Part shown: positions 13,901 to 30,269 of the stretch, in pieces
Layout: every line of letters begins with the position of its first letter
Numbering within the stretch: the stretch's first letter is position 1
Position numbers and translations under genes: made by a program
The notes under the pieces: generated by a model
Database searches by the model: none
The model's input: the letters and a program-made list of their open reading frames with translations, nothing else
What the model was told of the DNA's origin: nothing
Assembly (NCBI RefSeq): GCF_001625305.1
Contig: NW_017802947.1
Location: 433,325-497,324 of the forward strand
Source: Branchiostoma belcheri
Taxonomy: Eukaryota; Chordata; Leptocardii; Amphioxiformes; Branchiostomatidae
DNA: 64,000 nt
Direction: 5' to 3'

Positions 13901-15339
13901 TTAGTAACAGTTCACTAGATAAAACATTTTGTTAGTCTTACCCAGTTCCTGTCTGGTGCTGCAGACTCCTGCTCCATACTGCTGCAAGGCCTTTGCTGCA
14001 GCATCTGCACAAGGACCAGTGTTCTCTGCGAACCCCAGGTAGTTGTAGGAGGCCACATTCACACATCGCCTTGACTTGCCTGTAAGCCTGGTAGAAAGGA
14101 TTTCAAAAAGTGTAAGCAAAAATTGTAAGCAGCTTGATGAAGTATTCCAACTTGTTGATAGGATTTCACTACAACATAGTACTTTGGTGGTACATTATAT
14201 GTACTTTCAAATACTGCATGGAGCATACCCCTAGTTTCTAATCAACCAACAAAACTAGCCTAAACTGATTTTATTTCATCATTTGAAAACTTTCTCCGAG
14301 AAAAAAATCTTCACGGTTACTTTCCATACCTTACAATCATCCCATTTCTTCATTACCTTCATTACCTTCTTAACGTTATATGTACCTTGAAGTTCATAAA
14401 TCTAGTCAAGCCCTATTTGAGAGGACAGTCTATAAATGAAGTATTACGAACATTAATTAGTTGCTGCATGGCTTAATTACAAATCACCTCAGGTGCCAGT
14501 TGCCATCATCGCTAACCATCTCTAAAACATCAAACTCTGCAGACGGTACACTGCAAATTGGCCTGTTGCCACAGTCCCTGATTCGCATGTAAATATTCCT
14601 GGTGACGAAACTCTCAAAGGACTGGTACAAGGGAACAAAATCCTAGGGGAAAACATTGATTTTACAATGTCAAAATAAACTTTAACATATGAAAAGTCTT
14701 AAGTAACGTTAATCCCAATGCACAGTATACAAATCAAACAGAACTAGAAAGGCCGACATTTGCCTTGGAGCAAATTCAGCATGGCTTCACCACATTTTAC
14801 GACATGGCAGGGAAAGAAGGAGAATACAAGGGAAAATGTTTTACATCGAAGAATACAACAGTTGGATAGCTATTCCCTACTTTATTGATTAGGATTTCTA
14901 ACTGCATAATGCAAACTGTTGATTTTCAAGATAAAAAAGGAATTTATGTCCCGCATTCCAATGCTTGAGCAGGAAAGTTTGACATACCTACCAAAACACT
15001 TCAATGCAGTACCTACTTTCAATATGCTATGGGTTGGAGCAGCTGCACTGAAGTGAAATACACAGCTGTGCAGCTTTAATCGTCGTTATCTTTATCTGTC
15101 AATGTTAAAGCTCGTGTTGGGTGGGTTTTTGGTCAGAAAAACTATTACAAAAGGTATGTGCGTTTGCATGGAACATGGGTCGGAATTAGGATCCCTCCCG
15201 TTACCTTCATCTTTTTCCTTTCTATAGCTGAATGTGTTGTTTCCAATCCACTCTTCCTTAGATAGTCTCTGAAGTAGCCAAACAGCGTCAGCATGCCATA
15301 ATTCACGTATGTCAGGCACTGAGTCACCTCTTGGGACAT
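10945..15339 (-). CDS. SPTLC2: Serine palmitoyltransferase subunit 2 (N-terminal exon not identified)
   Basis: Catalytic subunit of serine palmitoyltransferase, the PLP enzyme at the ER that condenses serine with palmitoyl-CoA, the first committed step of sphingolipid synthesis. Ten exons on the minus strand: 15205-15339, 14488-14642, 13942-14087, 13581-13708, 13328-13421, 12700-13025, 12438-12564, 12066-12201, 11611-11740, 10945-11070. Phases agree throughout, giving 500 aa from the ATG at 15339. Family landmarks: [20 protein letters not shown] at the N-terminal membrane segment, [34 protein letters not shown] (280-289), and the PLP lysine in GTFTKSF (K315 in this provisional numbering). Vertebrate SPTLC2 is ~560 aa, so about 50 N-terminal residues probably lie on an upstream exon. 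The ATG at 15339 may be internal, since an AG acceptor ('caacataag') sits just before it. SPTLC3 is the alternative name; in a pre-duplication lineage one gene would be orthologous to both. Confidence 0.93.
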
Positions 15340-16688
15340 CTTCTTGATCTTATGTTGGAAAAGTAGAAGGAAACTGAAAGTCAATTAAAATGTCAACGTA
15401 TTATAATTCGATTCTATTGTCACTGTAAATAGAATCTAGTACTTAAAAAAACAAAGGTCATTCCAGATCTTTTAAAAATCATTTCCTAACTTTGCAAATA
15501 TAAAAACTCACAAACTGGTGGAGCTTCAGGAAACACTCTTTTCTTGGTTTTATATATAAACAAAGGGCAAGAACTGATCAAGTGCTGAAATCTGAATTCT
15601 TCCTAATCAGAGCAGGTCAAATCACAGTGGTAACCATACTTAGAGATAACACATCATGAAAGTATCGGTATGCCTAAACACCACAACCGACCGCTTCCTG
15701 GGCTAATATACAGTGTGCATGTTCTTAGGACCATTTCTAACGCTCTGGATACATTGTCTGTGCTTGTAGGAATAGAAAAAACACTGTAACTCCACCGTAT
15801 TTTACCAGTTTTTGGCGACGTCTAAGGGAGGAGCCTATATGGTACAGTATTGTGTGTATTTCGTAAGCATTCTAGGAATTGTACAGGAATTTTCGCCACA
15901 GGCATGAAATGTTCTCAGGAATGTCTCCCAGCTCTGTTTGTTGACATGCCCACATTCCTGGAAACCATTGGGAGAAACTGCCTGCCCCGGATGCCCTTCA
16001 TGTACTTTCTGTGATCCTGGGGCTCATTCACTATGCACTCAGAGGAGTGTATAGGTACCAAGGCTTCCTCAAAATCATGAAATAATGGCAGCGTCATGCA
16101 AGCAATAACCCTAACAGCAACCACCGTTGCCATGGCAATGTATGTTTTCATTGCCAGTCCTGTATGAAGTTATTCCTCTGGTTTGACGATAGTATGACGA
16201 TTCATGGCCACCATATTGGATTGTTATTGTCGATGAAGGATAGACATCCAGGTAATAAGCAGTTACTCAAGCAACTGGATAAAATCAAATCAACTTTATT
16301 GCTCAGCAACTGTAGCTGGTACAATGTATGGCAAAGAAACAACAAGGGACATACACAAACTAATATACTAAAATATAATTCTAACAAGCTAGTCCATAAT
16401 GATACTAAAGCTAATCTATTGTGTTTTCTTAGGAAGAGTATTATTGCATTCTGTAATTCAAGAGATATATCAGTTATTTACAGTATGGTGTCGCTTTTGT
16501 AGTGATTCAGATATGAATTTTCCAACGTACGCTATATACGATATCTAAGTAGGACATGAAACCGGTAGTGGCAAGGAATTAGACACCGTAGAACAAGGGG
16601 CATTTCAAAACCTACCAAAACCTTACTAAAGCTAGTATGAGGTATCAATTAAATATCAACTCTGATATCTAATTGATTCATGATATTC
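15340..16688. other. Upstream region of SPTLC2; missing first exon not found
   Basis: The N-terminal SPTLC2 exon and promoter are expected here or further right, but I could not recognise them. An open frame at 15915-16151 on the minus strand has no similarity to SPT that I can see. Positions about 16270-16400 look like repeat tail sequence. Nothing else is supportable. Confidence 0.5.
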
Positions 16689-18648
16689 ATTGTCATTCAT
16701 GCTAAATGCTGCATGTAATTATTTCTTACATACTGTTGCCCATTGTATACATATATGTTAGTACAGGACAGTAGCCATTCATTGGTCATTATATGTCTGG
16801 GAGAAAAGGGTTGTATGAGGTAAAACTATAAATAAATTATATGTAATGGCTAATGCAGCATTCCTTTTAGAAAATGTTACTGTCAATGTCTTGCTATGTT
16901 TATCCAATACATGTATCTCAGTTCTCCCTAAAACCCGTGCTTGTAATTCAATGGGATTATTCAACGTGATTGGCGAACTACAAGGGTAAATGTGGGTATA
17001 CATAGGGGGGGCGTATAGTGCAAAATCATTCTGTAAAAGGCACGGCAAATCTGGTAAATATAGCGTAAATATGGGTAAATTTGACTAAATGTCAGAAATA
17101 CTCCACCCGGTGAATCTCGGTAAATGGCCTAAACGCAAGAGAGGAATAACCGTATGGTAAATCTCGCTAAATGCCCTAAATATATGTGAGAAATACCGCG
17201 TACGGTAAATCTCGCTAAATGCACCTTTACCCGAAGCTGGTAATTATACAATATGAGTAAATAGAATAAACATTACCATGCTTTACCATGCTGGTATATC
17301 TGTGGTAAAGTTGCGCAATTACCGACGGGTAAACCTTCAGTAAATGTAACATTTTTTATTGAAACATACAGTGACAAGACGTGGTGGCGATACACTCAAG
17401 TTACACTTGTATTCATGTCACCACCAGACAATACGTAATACAAGCAAGCAGAGCACGAGTTTTCATATAGAAGTTGAATACAATAATTAATCGATGAACA
17501 TGTGAAACAAATATATAAATACTGACAGAATTGATCAAGATATTTAAAAAAAACGATTTGATTCTAACAAAAATGTCTGTACATGTAGTAGTATTTGAGT
17601 ATTGTACATTGTTGACAGAAAATAAGAACCTCTTAACAGTACATGTACCAGAATATTATCTGAAAGATTATCCAAGTCAGTAATAAAGCCAATCAGTGTT
17701 TTCAAGTTGCCAAAAAGGGTATTTCGTTGTTGAGTGTAGTTAGAGCAGTGTAACAAAAAGTGACTAATGTTTTCACATGGGTGACCACAGGAACAAGCTG
17801 GACTTGAAATTAATTATGAAAGAATAAGCTTTGGTTTAGACTGTGTGTACCGAGGCGAAAACGTGTAAGTAAAGAGCAGGAGTAGCGGGGACCGGAACTA
17901 AGGTAAGCAATGTAACCTTTACCAGGCTTCACATCACATTTACCTTTGTGGTAAATCCGACTTTTCGTGCAGTGACTGGAGTCGGACGCAGTTGGGCGAA
18001 TCTCTCTTGGAGCGCCTGTGCACAAGTCCTCCCACCGTGGCGTCGTTGTTCTAATCTGTCCCCCGGTGTCAGCCTCGGCAAGGGCATTCTAATCTACCAT
18101 CAGTAAATCTTATCATCAATAGATCTTACCTATTATCAAAAGATCTTATCATCAACATTGTCTAGCCGCCGTGCCCAGACTGTCCTCCCTCAGGGCTCTG
18201 CACAGAACTGATCCAGCAGGACGGAATACCACACGTCAGTAGTACGTCATGTTTACTTCTGTACTAGCTGAGGAGAGGGAAGGGCCCCCGAAATCTTCGG
18301 AAACGAAGCCAAGCCATGAGAGCTGAGGTTTAGTGGATAAAATAAGGGAAAAAGCACATTGTGTTGGCAAAGGTAGACTTGTAGATTGCACGGTAACATA
18401 TATTCTCCGACTATTGCTGACTATTGCTGACTATCTCCGCCTATTGCTGAAGATGACCTGGCCGGTCACTTGCAACATCCCGAGGCAAGACTGAATACCA
18501 ATGAGCCCTAGGATACATTCTTAAGTGTACTCATTTGTGCAGCGGTGTCTAAAATGTGCTGAACACAGAACCTTTAAGTTCTGTCCAAGATTTGCGCTGT
18601 TTATGTCAGTAATATTGATGATTCATAAGAATGTTACTTTGCACCATA
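16689..18648. repeat. Direct duplication, copy 1 (contains LINE 3' fragment)
   Basis: This ~1.96 kb block is repeated at 18828-20779 in the same orientation at high identity, with scattered substitutions and small indels. Both copies start near 'attgtcattca' and end near 'gattcataagaatgttactttg'. About 180 bp of unrelated sequence separates them. The block contains a remnant of a retrotransposon reading frame on the minus strand and a stretch rich in GTAAAT motifs (about 17040-17350). Confidence 0.85.
17528..18025 (-). pseudogene. Non-LTR retrotransposon ORF2 C-terminus, frameshifted copy
   Basis: The minus strand encodes a short end piece resembling the C-terminus of LINE reverse-transcriptase polyproteins: FRLGTHSLNQSLFFHN, then in another frame LLHCSNYTQQRNTLFG. 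The frame is broken near 17810 by a small deletion relative to the intact partner at 19691-20038. Only the last ~110 codons remain, so it is a dead 5'-truncated copy. Clade not assigned. Confidence 0.7.
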
Positions 18649-18827
18649 GGCCTTATTCAGGGGCGCGCTCCTGTTAAAGGCTTTAAGCCTTATTTCATGT
18701 AAGCGTTGAAACTAGGAAACGACGTCTTCGATACATTTTTTTCAAAGGACATCGATGTATTTCTCAGTACACTACGATTGAAGCTAGTATATATTTAGAT
18801 TGTGTCTGCAGATATTCTGTATGAGAA

Positions 18828-20779
18828 TTGTCATTCACAATAAATGCTGCATGTAATTATTTCTTGCATACTGTTGCCCACTGTATACATATATGTTAGT
18901 ACAGGACAGTGGCCATTCATTGATCATTATATGTCTGGGAGAAAAGGGTTGTATGAGGTAAAACTATAAATAAATGATTTGTAATGGCTAATGCAGCATT
19001 CCTTTTAGAACATGTTACTGTCAATGTCTTGCTATGTTTATCCAATAAATGTATCTCAGTTCTCCCTAAAACCCAGTTCTTGTGCTTGTAATTCAACCTT
19101 ATTATATGATTATTCAGCGTGATTGGCGAACTACAAAGTTAAATGTGTGTGGGGGGGGGGGGGCTATAGTGCAGCATTCTGGTAAAGGCACGGCAAATCT
19201 GGTAAATATAGCGTAAATATGGGTAAATTTGACAAAATGTCAGAAATATTCCACCCGGTAAATCTCGGTAAATGGACTAAACGCAAGTGAGGAATAACCG
19301 TATGGTAAATCTCGCTAAATGCCCTAAATATATGTGAGAAATACCGCGTAAGGTAAATCTCGCTAAATGCACCTTTACCCGAAGCTGTTAATTATATAAT
19401 GTGGGTAAATCGGATAAACATTACCCGCTTTACCATACTGGTATATCTGTGGTAAAGTTGTACATTTACCGACGGGTAAGCCTCCAGTAAATGTAACATT
19501 TTTTTATTGAAACATACAGTGACAAGACGTGGTGGCGACACACTCAAGTTACACTTGTATTCATGTCACCACCAGACAATACGTAATACAAGCAAGCAGA
19601 GCACGAGTTTTCATATAGAAGTTGAATACAATAATTAATCGATGAACATGTGAAACAAATATATAAATACTGACAGAATTGATCAAGATATTACAAAACA
19701 CGATTGGATTCTAACAAAAATGCCTGCACATGTAGTAGTATTTGAGTATTGTACATTGTTGACAGAAAATAAGAACCTCTTAACATTAAACGTACCAGAA
19801 TATCATCTGAAAGATTATACAAGTCAGTGATAAAGCCAATCAGTGTTTTCAAGTTGCCAAAAAGGGTATTTCGTTGTTGAGTGTAGTTAGGGCAGTGTAA
19901 CAAAAAGTGACTAATGTTTTCACATGGGTGACCACAGGAACAGGCTGGACTTGAAACTAAATTATGAAAGAATAAGCTTTGGTTTAGACTGTGTGTACCG
20001 AGGCGAAAACGTCTAAGCAACGGAACTACGGTAAGCAATGTAACCTTTACCGGGCTTTACATCACATTTACCTTTGTGGTAAATCCGACTTTTCGTGTAG
20101 TGACTGGAGTCGGACGCAGTTGGGCGAATCTCTCTTGGAGCGCCTGTGCACAAGTCCTCCCACCGTGGCGTCGTTGTTCTAATCTGTGCCCCGGTGTCAG
20201 CCTCGGCAAGGACATTCTAATCTACCATCAGTAAATCTTATCATCAATAGATCTTACCTATTATCAAAAGATCTTATCATCAACATTATCTAGCCGACGT
20301 GCCCAGACTGTCCTCCCTCAGGGCTCTGCACAGAACTGATCCAGCAGGACGGAATACCACACGTCAGTAGTACGTCATGTTTACTTCTGTACTAGTAAGG
20401 GCCCCCGAAATCTTCGGAAACGAAGCCAAGCCATGAGAGCTGAGGTTTAGTGGATAAAATTTTGGAAAACGCACACTGTGTAGGCAAAGGTAGACTTGTA
20501 GATTGCACGGTAACATATATTCTCAGACTATTGCTGACTATTGCTGACTATCTCCGCCTATTGCTGAAGATGACCTGGCCGGTCACTTGCAACATCCCGA
20601 GGCAAGACTGAATACCAATGAGCCCTAGGATACATTCTTAAGTGTACTCATTTGTGCAGCGGCGTCTAAAATGTGCTGACCACATACCCTCTAAGTTCTG
20701 TCCAAGATTTGCGCTGTAAGCACATCACTTTTATTTCACTAATATTGATGATTCATAAGAATGTTACTTTGTGCCATAT
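18828..20779. repeat. Direct duplication, copy 2 (contains LINE 3' fragment)
   Basis: Partner of 16689-18648. It carries the same succession of landmarks: the 'gggagaaaagggttgtatga' block, a G tract at 19150-19162, the GTAAAT-rich stretch, the LINE C-terminal frame and the tandem 'ctattgctga' triplet near 20525-20565. The high identity points to a recent segmental duplication or a collapsed/expanded assembly of two alleles; no N gap is present here. Confidence 0.85.
19691..20038 (-). pseudogene. Non-LTR retrotransposon ORF2 C-terminal fragment
   Basis: A 115-codon minus-strand frame with RRFRLGTHSLNQSLFFHN followed by CSCGHPCENISHFLLHC. The Cys/His cluster (CxC...C...H...C) and the following CPNYTQQRN are typical of the region after the reverse transcriptase domain in non-LTR elements. 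It is open here but 5'-truncated, with no RT core upstream, so it is a relic. It lies in the second of two tandem copies. Confidence 0.75.
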
Positions 20780-21345
20780 GCCAGATTTTTTTAGTTCGTA
20801 TCTAGATCTGTTCGATAGATGCACTTGTTTACTAACTTGCTTACTCATCACTAGTATAGTCGTCAGACGTCTGCCCCCTGCAGTTGTTCTCAATACTGCC
20901 AGATGGCGTGCATGTAATACTCGACCAATTCTGTTCCTTGCGGAAGTTATCAATAAACAAAGACAAAACCAAAGTTATGATATTTTCAAAAAATCCATTT
21001 AGTTTTGTTAGATGTTTAGTTGTAGAAGACCATATAAAAGTCCCTGTACTTTTTGTTTAGTCAATAAAGAGTCTAGTACTAGTACTAGTTTCCTCAGGAC
21101 AATAGTAGTAGTGTATTAGAAGAATTTTTTCATCTTAAAATTGTTCTTACGTACAATTTTTTACTTCTATTGTAATAGTCACAATGTTTCAATTGTTACA
21201 TCATAACTAAACTTAGTCAAAAAGTGACAAATTACTAATTATATGTATTCCATTTTTAAATACATTAATATTTGGCTTGGGTAGTTATCACATTTCCGTC
21301 CTACCATCCTTTTTTCTCTTTTGTTCTTGTTGTTATAATCATAGA
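20780..21345. other. Intergenic, no gene seen
   Basis: Sequence between the duplicated block and the FAXDC2-like stop codon. It includes the probable 3' untranslated region of the minus-strand FAXDC2-like gene near 21060-21345. No RNA gene or reading frame is convincing. Confidence 0.5.
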
Positions 21346-25398
<4,053 letters not shown>

Positions 25399-26380
25399 GA
25401 TCAGTGATCAGGACATCAGGCGTATCTGCTCTATGTGAAGCACGGTATTTTTTCTTTCACTGAGAATGGTTGTTTTTCTTCCGCCGCAGCACCTGGACTT
25501 TAAACTTTGCCCTTAGTGTGGACCATGTGACCAAAGTGTTACGTGACCCCGATACCGTTGTTATCTGAAGAGCTCGATACCTGATATATACATTGTTGTA
25601 TCCAGGACCGTGCTTTGTCCAAAATCATTCTCAAGCACGGATCTGGATAGTATCCAGAACCGTGCCTGGGACAACGTTCTTAGACGCGGATCGAGACTAT
25701 CCATAATCGTGTCTATTCCCATAACCCTAACAAATTCAGGCATAGAACTTGATAGACTGTTCTGGATACAATGTAGACATCCTTAGCTTTCTACTTGATT
25801 AAGACCGTTGAACGACAGCTTAGATTTGTACTGTAGCTATACGAAATGAATATGGTTCATGATGCAAAAGGACTGTATCGCTTAAGAACAAAGATTACGA
25901 AATAGACTTTACAGATATTGACAGTTTGGGTCGCGCAATGGTCGCCGGTCGCCGCCTGAGTGAAACTTTAGTACAAACAACAACTTTATATTGACACGGC
26001 ATACGTACTGGGTCAACAAATGTAGCCAAAGATAAATCAGTCCTCTGCCTTTATTGGTCAAGAATACTAGGCTTTTATGCATTGTGTCTCAATACAGCAA
26101 ATCCTACTATAGGAGTCCGTTAAAATACATATTTTTATGAGATACAAATAAGCGTAGGCACGGTATAAAGTAAACATATCTAAAAAGTACAAAAATTCAT
26201 TCATTAAATTGGATATCTCGTTTAGAAACATTCATTGTAAATCCTACATTTGATAACAGTTGATACCAGAGAAGAATTTATATCCCTGCTTCTACACCCA
26301 GCAGTAGTTATAAGTACTGTCTATCAACACGTAGTCCGTTCCTCATATATCAACTATCCATGATAGTATGGCCCAGGCAA
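25399..26380. other. Intergenic: FAXDC2-like promoter side
   Basis: Upstream sequence of the FAXDC2-like start codon followed by the 3' side of the death-domain gene, both on the minus strand. The stretch 25560-25760 contains 'atccagaaccgtgc'-type imperfect repeats. No gene is supportable. Confidence 0.5.
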
Positions 26381-28599
26381 CTACACTGTAGCATACGGTC
26401 TTCTCCCAAGCACCCTTAGCGCCTTTTCTCTTATGCCGAGAAGCCCACATTTCTCCAGCGCTGTGAGAATGCTGTCCACGTTCGCGTGTTGCGGGTTCCG
26501 CTTCCTCCACAGCGCCAGCGCGTGGTAGATCTGGTCCTCCCGGTACAGGGGGTGGGCCGACTTGATGCTCTCGATGTCGACGTCTATCACCTGTCGGGGA
26601 CCGGGAAGATGGCGGACGAACCGACGCCATTTTGGTCCCAGTTCTTCCTGGAGGATTTCTAGGACGTTTTCCAGCTCTGGACAGGAATTCAGACAAGAAT
26701 CTTTTTCAATCTTCAACCCAAAAGATTGTTCAACCTAGTGTTGGCGTCACACTTTAGAGAAGCCACGTGACAAGTCTCACTGGGTCAGTCTATCGAAGAA
26801 GACCAAAGTCGACCAAGACTGGTCGAAAGATTAGAACATCTCTTGTGTTGGAAAAAAGTTTTATCTTTACACAAGAATGTTCTACGTTACGTCTCTACCA
26901 CATTTATATAGAATACATAGTTTGGCTACGAGCAAAAGTACTGCTATATTCGTAATTCTTGAATTCATTTATCTGCCTGTAACGTTAAATCTTTAAATCT
27001 TACTCACATATGCCATGTCTTTACCATTCTGTCAGACAGTGTAATTACAGTATCATATACACCGCAATGGATGTAAACATTCCTACCTTCATAACTCTCG
27101 CGGCCAGACGTTTTGTCGGTGGCAGCCCAGAATTTTTCAGCGATTTTCCTCCGACCCGTCTTCTCTTGCAATAGAGATTCCCAAGAAGCTAGTTTCTCAA
27201 ACGCCTCGGCTAATTCCTTGCGTAGTGCGTCAGATTTTTCATCATTTTTCCTAAGCTGTGATTGTAAGTATGCTTGATCTTGTCCATGACTGACCAAGTA
27301 TTCTTCTAGACTGAATTCTGCATCCTGGAGACGGATTTTTCTCTTTGAAAGTTCCATGTTGAGATTTCTGAGCTCTTCCTCGATCCGCCATTTTGAGGTC
27401 ACGTTCCCAGGGTTAGAGGTCACGCTGTGCGTCTTTGTCAAGTTTGTTGATGGTTTCGTGTCGCCCAATTGTGTTTCTCTGCTCGCCTTTTCATCTTCGA
27501 GTTGTTTTACCTCCCTTTGCACCTGGTGCAGTCGCCTGCTTCTCTGCCGTATCTCTCTGTTGACGTTTCTGGACGAGTTCTCTAGCACGTTTCGCTGGAG
27601 ATTTGTTATGATAATCCGGGTTCGGATGTCACTCACGGTCCGTCGGCTTTCTTCGGTTCTCCTGTTGAGTCTAGACACGTACTCCGAGTCGTGCGTTAGC
27701 CACGTGTTGGCTTGTCTTATTGCATCGTAGCACCTGTCCACAATATCAGGTATCACCCGCAAAACTGGAAAGTTTTTCCAGTTGACCACATCTATCGCTA
27801 CCTGACAAGACAACTGACCATAACTGAATACATTCGGATCCACTTCGCTCATTCTGCTATTCAAAAGACCTTGGATTCCGTCAACATTCTTTTCTAAGGT
27901 TTCTTGACATTTTTCTTGCTCCCTTTCCCCTGTACAAAACGTTCTGAGAAAGAAGAGCACTTCGTCCTTCAGGATTCTTAGAACTTTCTCTAGCTGCTGC
28001 ATTGCACTGTTGGACATCGCTTCAAACTCTACCAATACGTCACCCTCCTTTTCATATTGTTGTTTAGATCGTTTCATTGTGACCAGTTTCTGAAGCGTCT
28101 TGAAATCAGCCAAGATGCCCACATTCGACGCATCTTTAAGGCTTAAGAGAGACTCTTCTACTGTCTGTAGATAGCTGACGTCTGTAGCTAGGTAAGGAAC
28201 TCTGATAATGAGACCGTCGCATTTCTGTAGAGCTGTTTTGATCGCTTTTGTCACTTCCTCGTAGGATTCGGGCGGTTCCTTTGTGGACGAAATCTCGGGA
28301 ATCGCAGGCAGAAGTTTTAACCACCTGTCCCGACTGGAGCGCAGGTAGTTCTGTAAAGGTCGGAGGTGTTTCTTACCTTTTCTCCGTGGGCTAGTGTCTT
28401 TCTCCACAGCATGGTCCTTATCTTGTTCCACTGTATTTCTAAGGTCAGGGTCGTCAACTTCTGTTGGTAGAACGATCCTAACGTGTTTCTTCCGTACATG
28501 GTTGGTATTTGACCCGATTTGGTCCGTTTCTCTTCTTGGCGTTTCTTGTTCCACGTCGTCAACTTCTGAAGCGTTAGCATCGCCTATGGCCTCCGCCAT
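26381..28599 (-). CDS. Coiled-coil protein with C-terminal death domain
   Basis: Two exons on the minus strand: 27087-28599 and 26381-26676, giving 602 aa; the junction (GAA G|AG CTG) is phase-matched. The start at 28599 (MAEAIGD) is the first ATG of a long open frame. The first ~80 residues are charged and low complexity, with basic KKHVR and RRKGKKH patches. The middle is helical with probable coiled coils at about 305-380 and 405-490, rich in E, K, R and Q. Exon 2 encodes a death domain (about 505-590): PKWRRFVRHL, then HPLYREDQIYHALALWRKR, then SILTALEKCGL, in the usual six-helix order. Death domains make homotypic contacts in apoptosis and immune signalling, so an adaptor role is plausible; no enzymatic domain is seen. 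I recognise no named orthologue. It faces the SEA-PWWP gene head to head across ~1.7 kb. Confidence 0.85.
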
Positions 28600-30269
28600 G
28601 TTTCAACTGAAATCTTCACATGACCTTGACTTTCTGAAATTTTTCCTTCTTTCAGCATGGAGGTCATGTCTTTAAATGTCGTCACTAAGAAAACTGTCGG
28701 TTTTCTTGTACGTATTTCCATGCACATAGTCCTCATTAATTCTTAAAGCCAGGCCAGCCTCATTACCCTAGATGGTACCTACTGGCTGATCTTCAAGGTG
28801 AGAATTCAAGGTGAGAATTATCAGGATAAGCTTTCCTGCCGATCCTAGGCGTCATTGCCGAAAAGACGTCCAGACAATAGTCCTTACCACAAAATCTTCC
28901 TCTGCTATAATTGAAGAATAGTCCAATCACCCAGCGGTCATCACTTGTAGGACGGGTGAAGGTTTTCCTATCGTCTATAGCATCGCTGCTCCAAGTAAGC
29001 CACTGTAAGGTTCCTTTAGATGAAAAGTCCCCATAGACTGGAAAAAATCAGCCAGTGTAGACGGTACTTTGGAAGAGCGTCTAGTCTACTGTTTTGTCCC
29101 CAACACACCGATCAAAAAATGCGACTGACCTTCGAGTGGCCTTGTTTTCATAAAGCACCTCACGAGAAACAAGGACTCCCCCGTATCGCGATACAAGTGT
29201 AGGGTCATGTAACGGCTCGTGCTATTGGCAGAAAGAAAAACAATCCACCCAACCCCCGCCACGCTGCCTGAACCTGAGAGAGCAGGAGGTCAAAGGTCGG
29301 CATGGCAGGTTTGAAGTCAAAAGAACTCATGAGGATATCTCCTAGTCATGGGTCGGATGTTTTGGGAAAACACAGAAAGGAGGTTTGAAAATGGCGAAGC
29401 AGGGGAGCGTAATGCAGAAGATATCTCTGTCCGCCGGCCTCTCACGTGGCGTCTTTTCACCGTTGACTGCACCTGAAAGGGCCAGGTTTGCGCTCCCTTT
29501 GTGTGAGGTACACCGTTAACCGCACCTGTGTAGGTGTTTATACGTGTCGCCAGTGAAGGAGCGTGCTAAGGAACAATCTCGTCGTCTCGCTCTAGATGTC
29601 ATGACGTAACTTCTCAGTATCACTTGTGTGTCTATTTTCTGAAAACCAGATCTAGGTGCAACAAAAATGGCTCTTAAAAATAAAGGAACTTCGAAGCCGT
29701 TCAAAGACACCGATACGGTAAAGTAAACTAAAACTGGAAACGTTACAAACTTATGACTTGTAAGCTACATAAGGAGAAAATGTAGGAAAGTTGGGAGAAA
29801 TATGAAAGTAATACTAGTATGTGACACACTTGGCCCACTTCACTTGGGACATGGCATAATTAGATTGTGTTTAATACTAGTATTTCTTTTTGGCAAGGAT
29901 TTACTTGATTTACATGTGATCATATTCACTAGCTAATAATTTTCTTCTATCTACAGTATAAGCTGGACAAGTCATTAGAAAATAATATTCATCTTCAACG
30001 CTATTTTGACATGAGGGACATCGTCTCTGCTTGGCTGGTATATGGTGATACCGACCCTTTTTCTATTTTCTTAAACAAATGCAAATTACACACATACCTC
30101 CCCAATCAAACACAACCCGTCCGACCAGTGTTTGGACCCAGGAGTTGTAGTCAGACAACCGTTTACTTTCCTCCCGGACAGTTAGCGTCCTCACACGCTC
30201 CTGTCACTGACTCCGTTGGGACATCCTGCAGAGATTTTTTGTGACAGGTTTTCTGCTACAGGTGCCAAG
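28600..30269. other. Divergent intergenic region between death-domain and SEA-PWWP genes
   Basis: About 1.7 kb separates two start codons pointing away from each other, so both promoters should lie here. A CACGTG E-box-like site occurs at about 29443. No TATA box was recognised with confidence, and no gene or RNA is supportable. Confidence 0.5.

Noticed and set aside
15915-16151. Candidate N-terminal exon of SPTLC2 on the minus strand
   Set aside because: No similarity to known SPTLC2 N-termini and no phase-matched donor linking it to the exon at 15205-15339.
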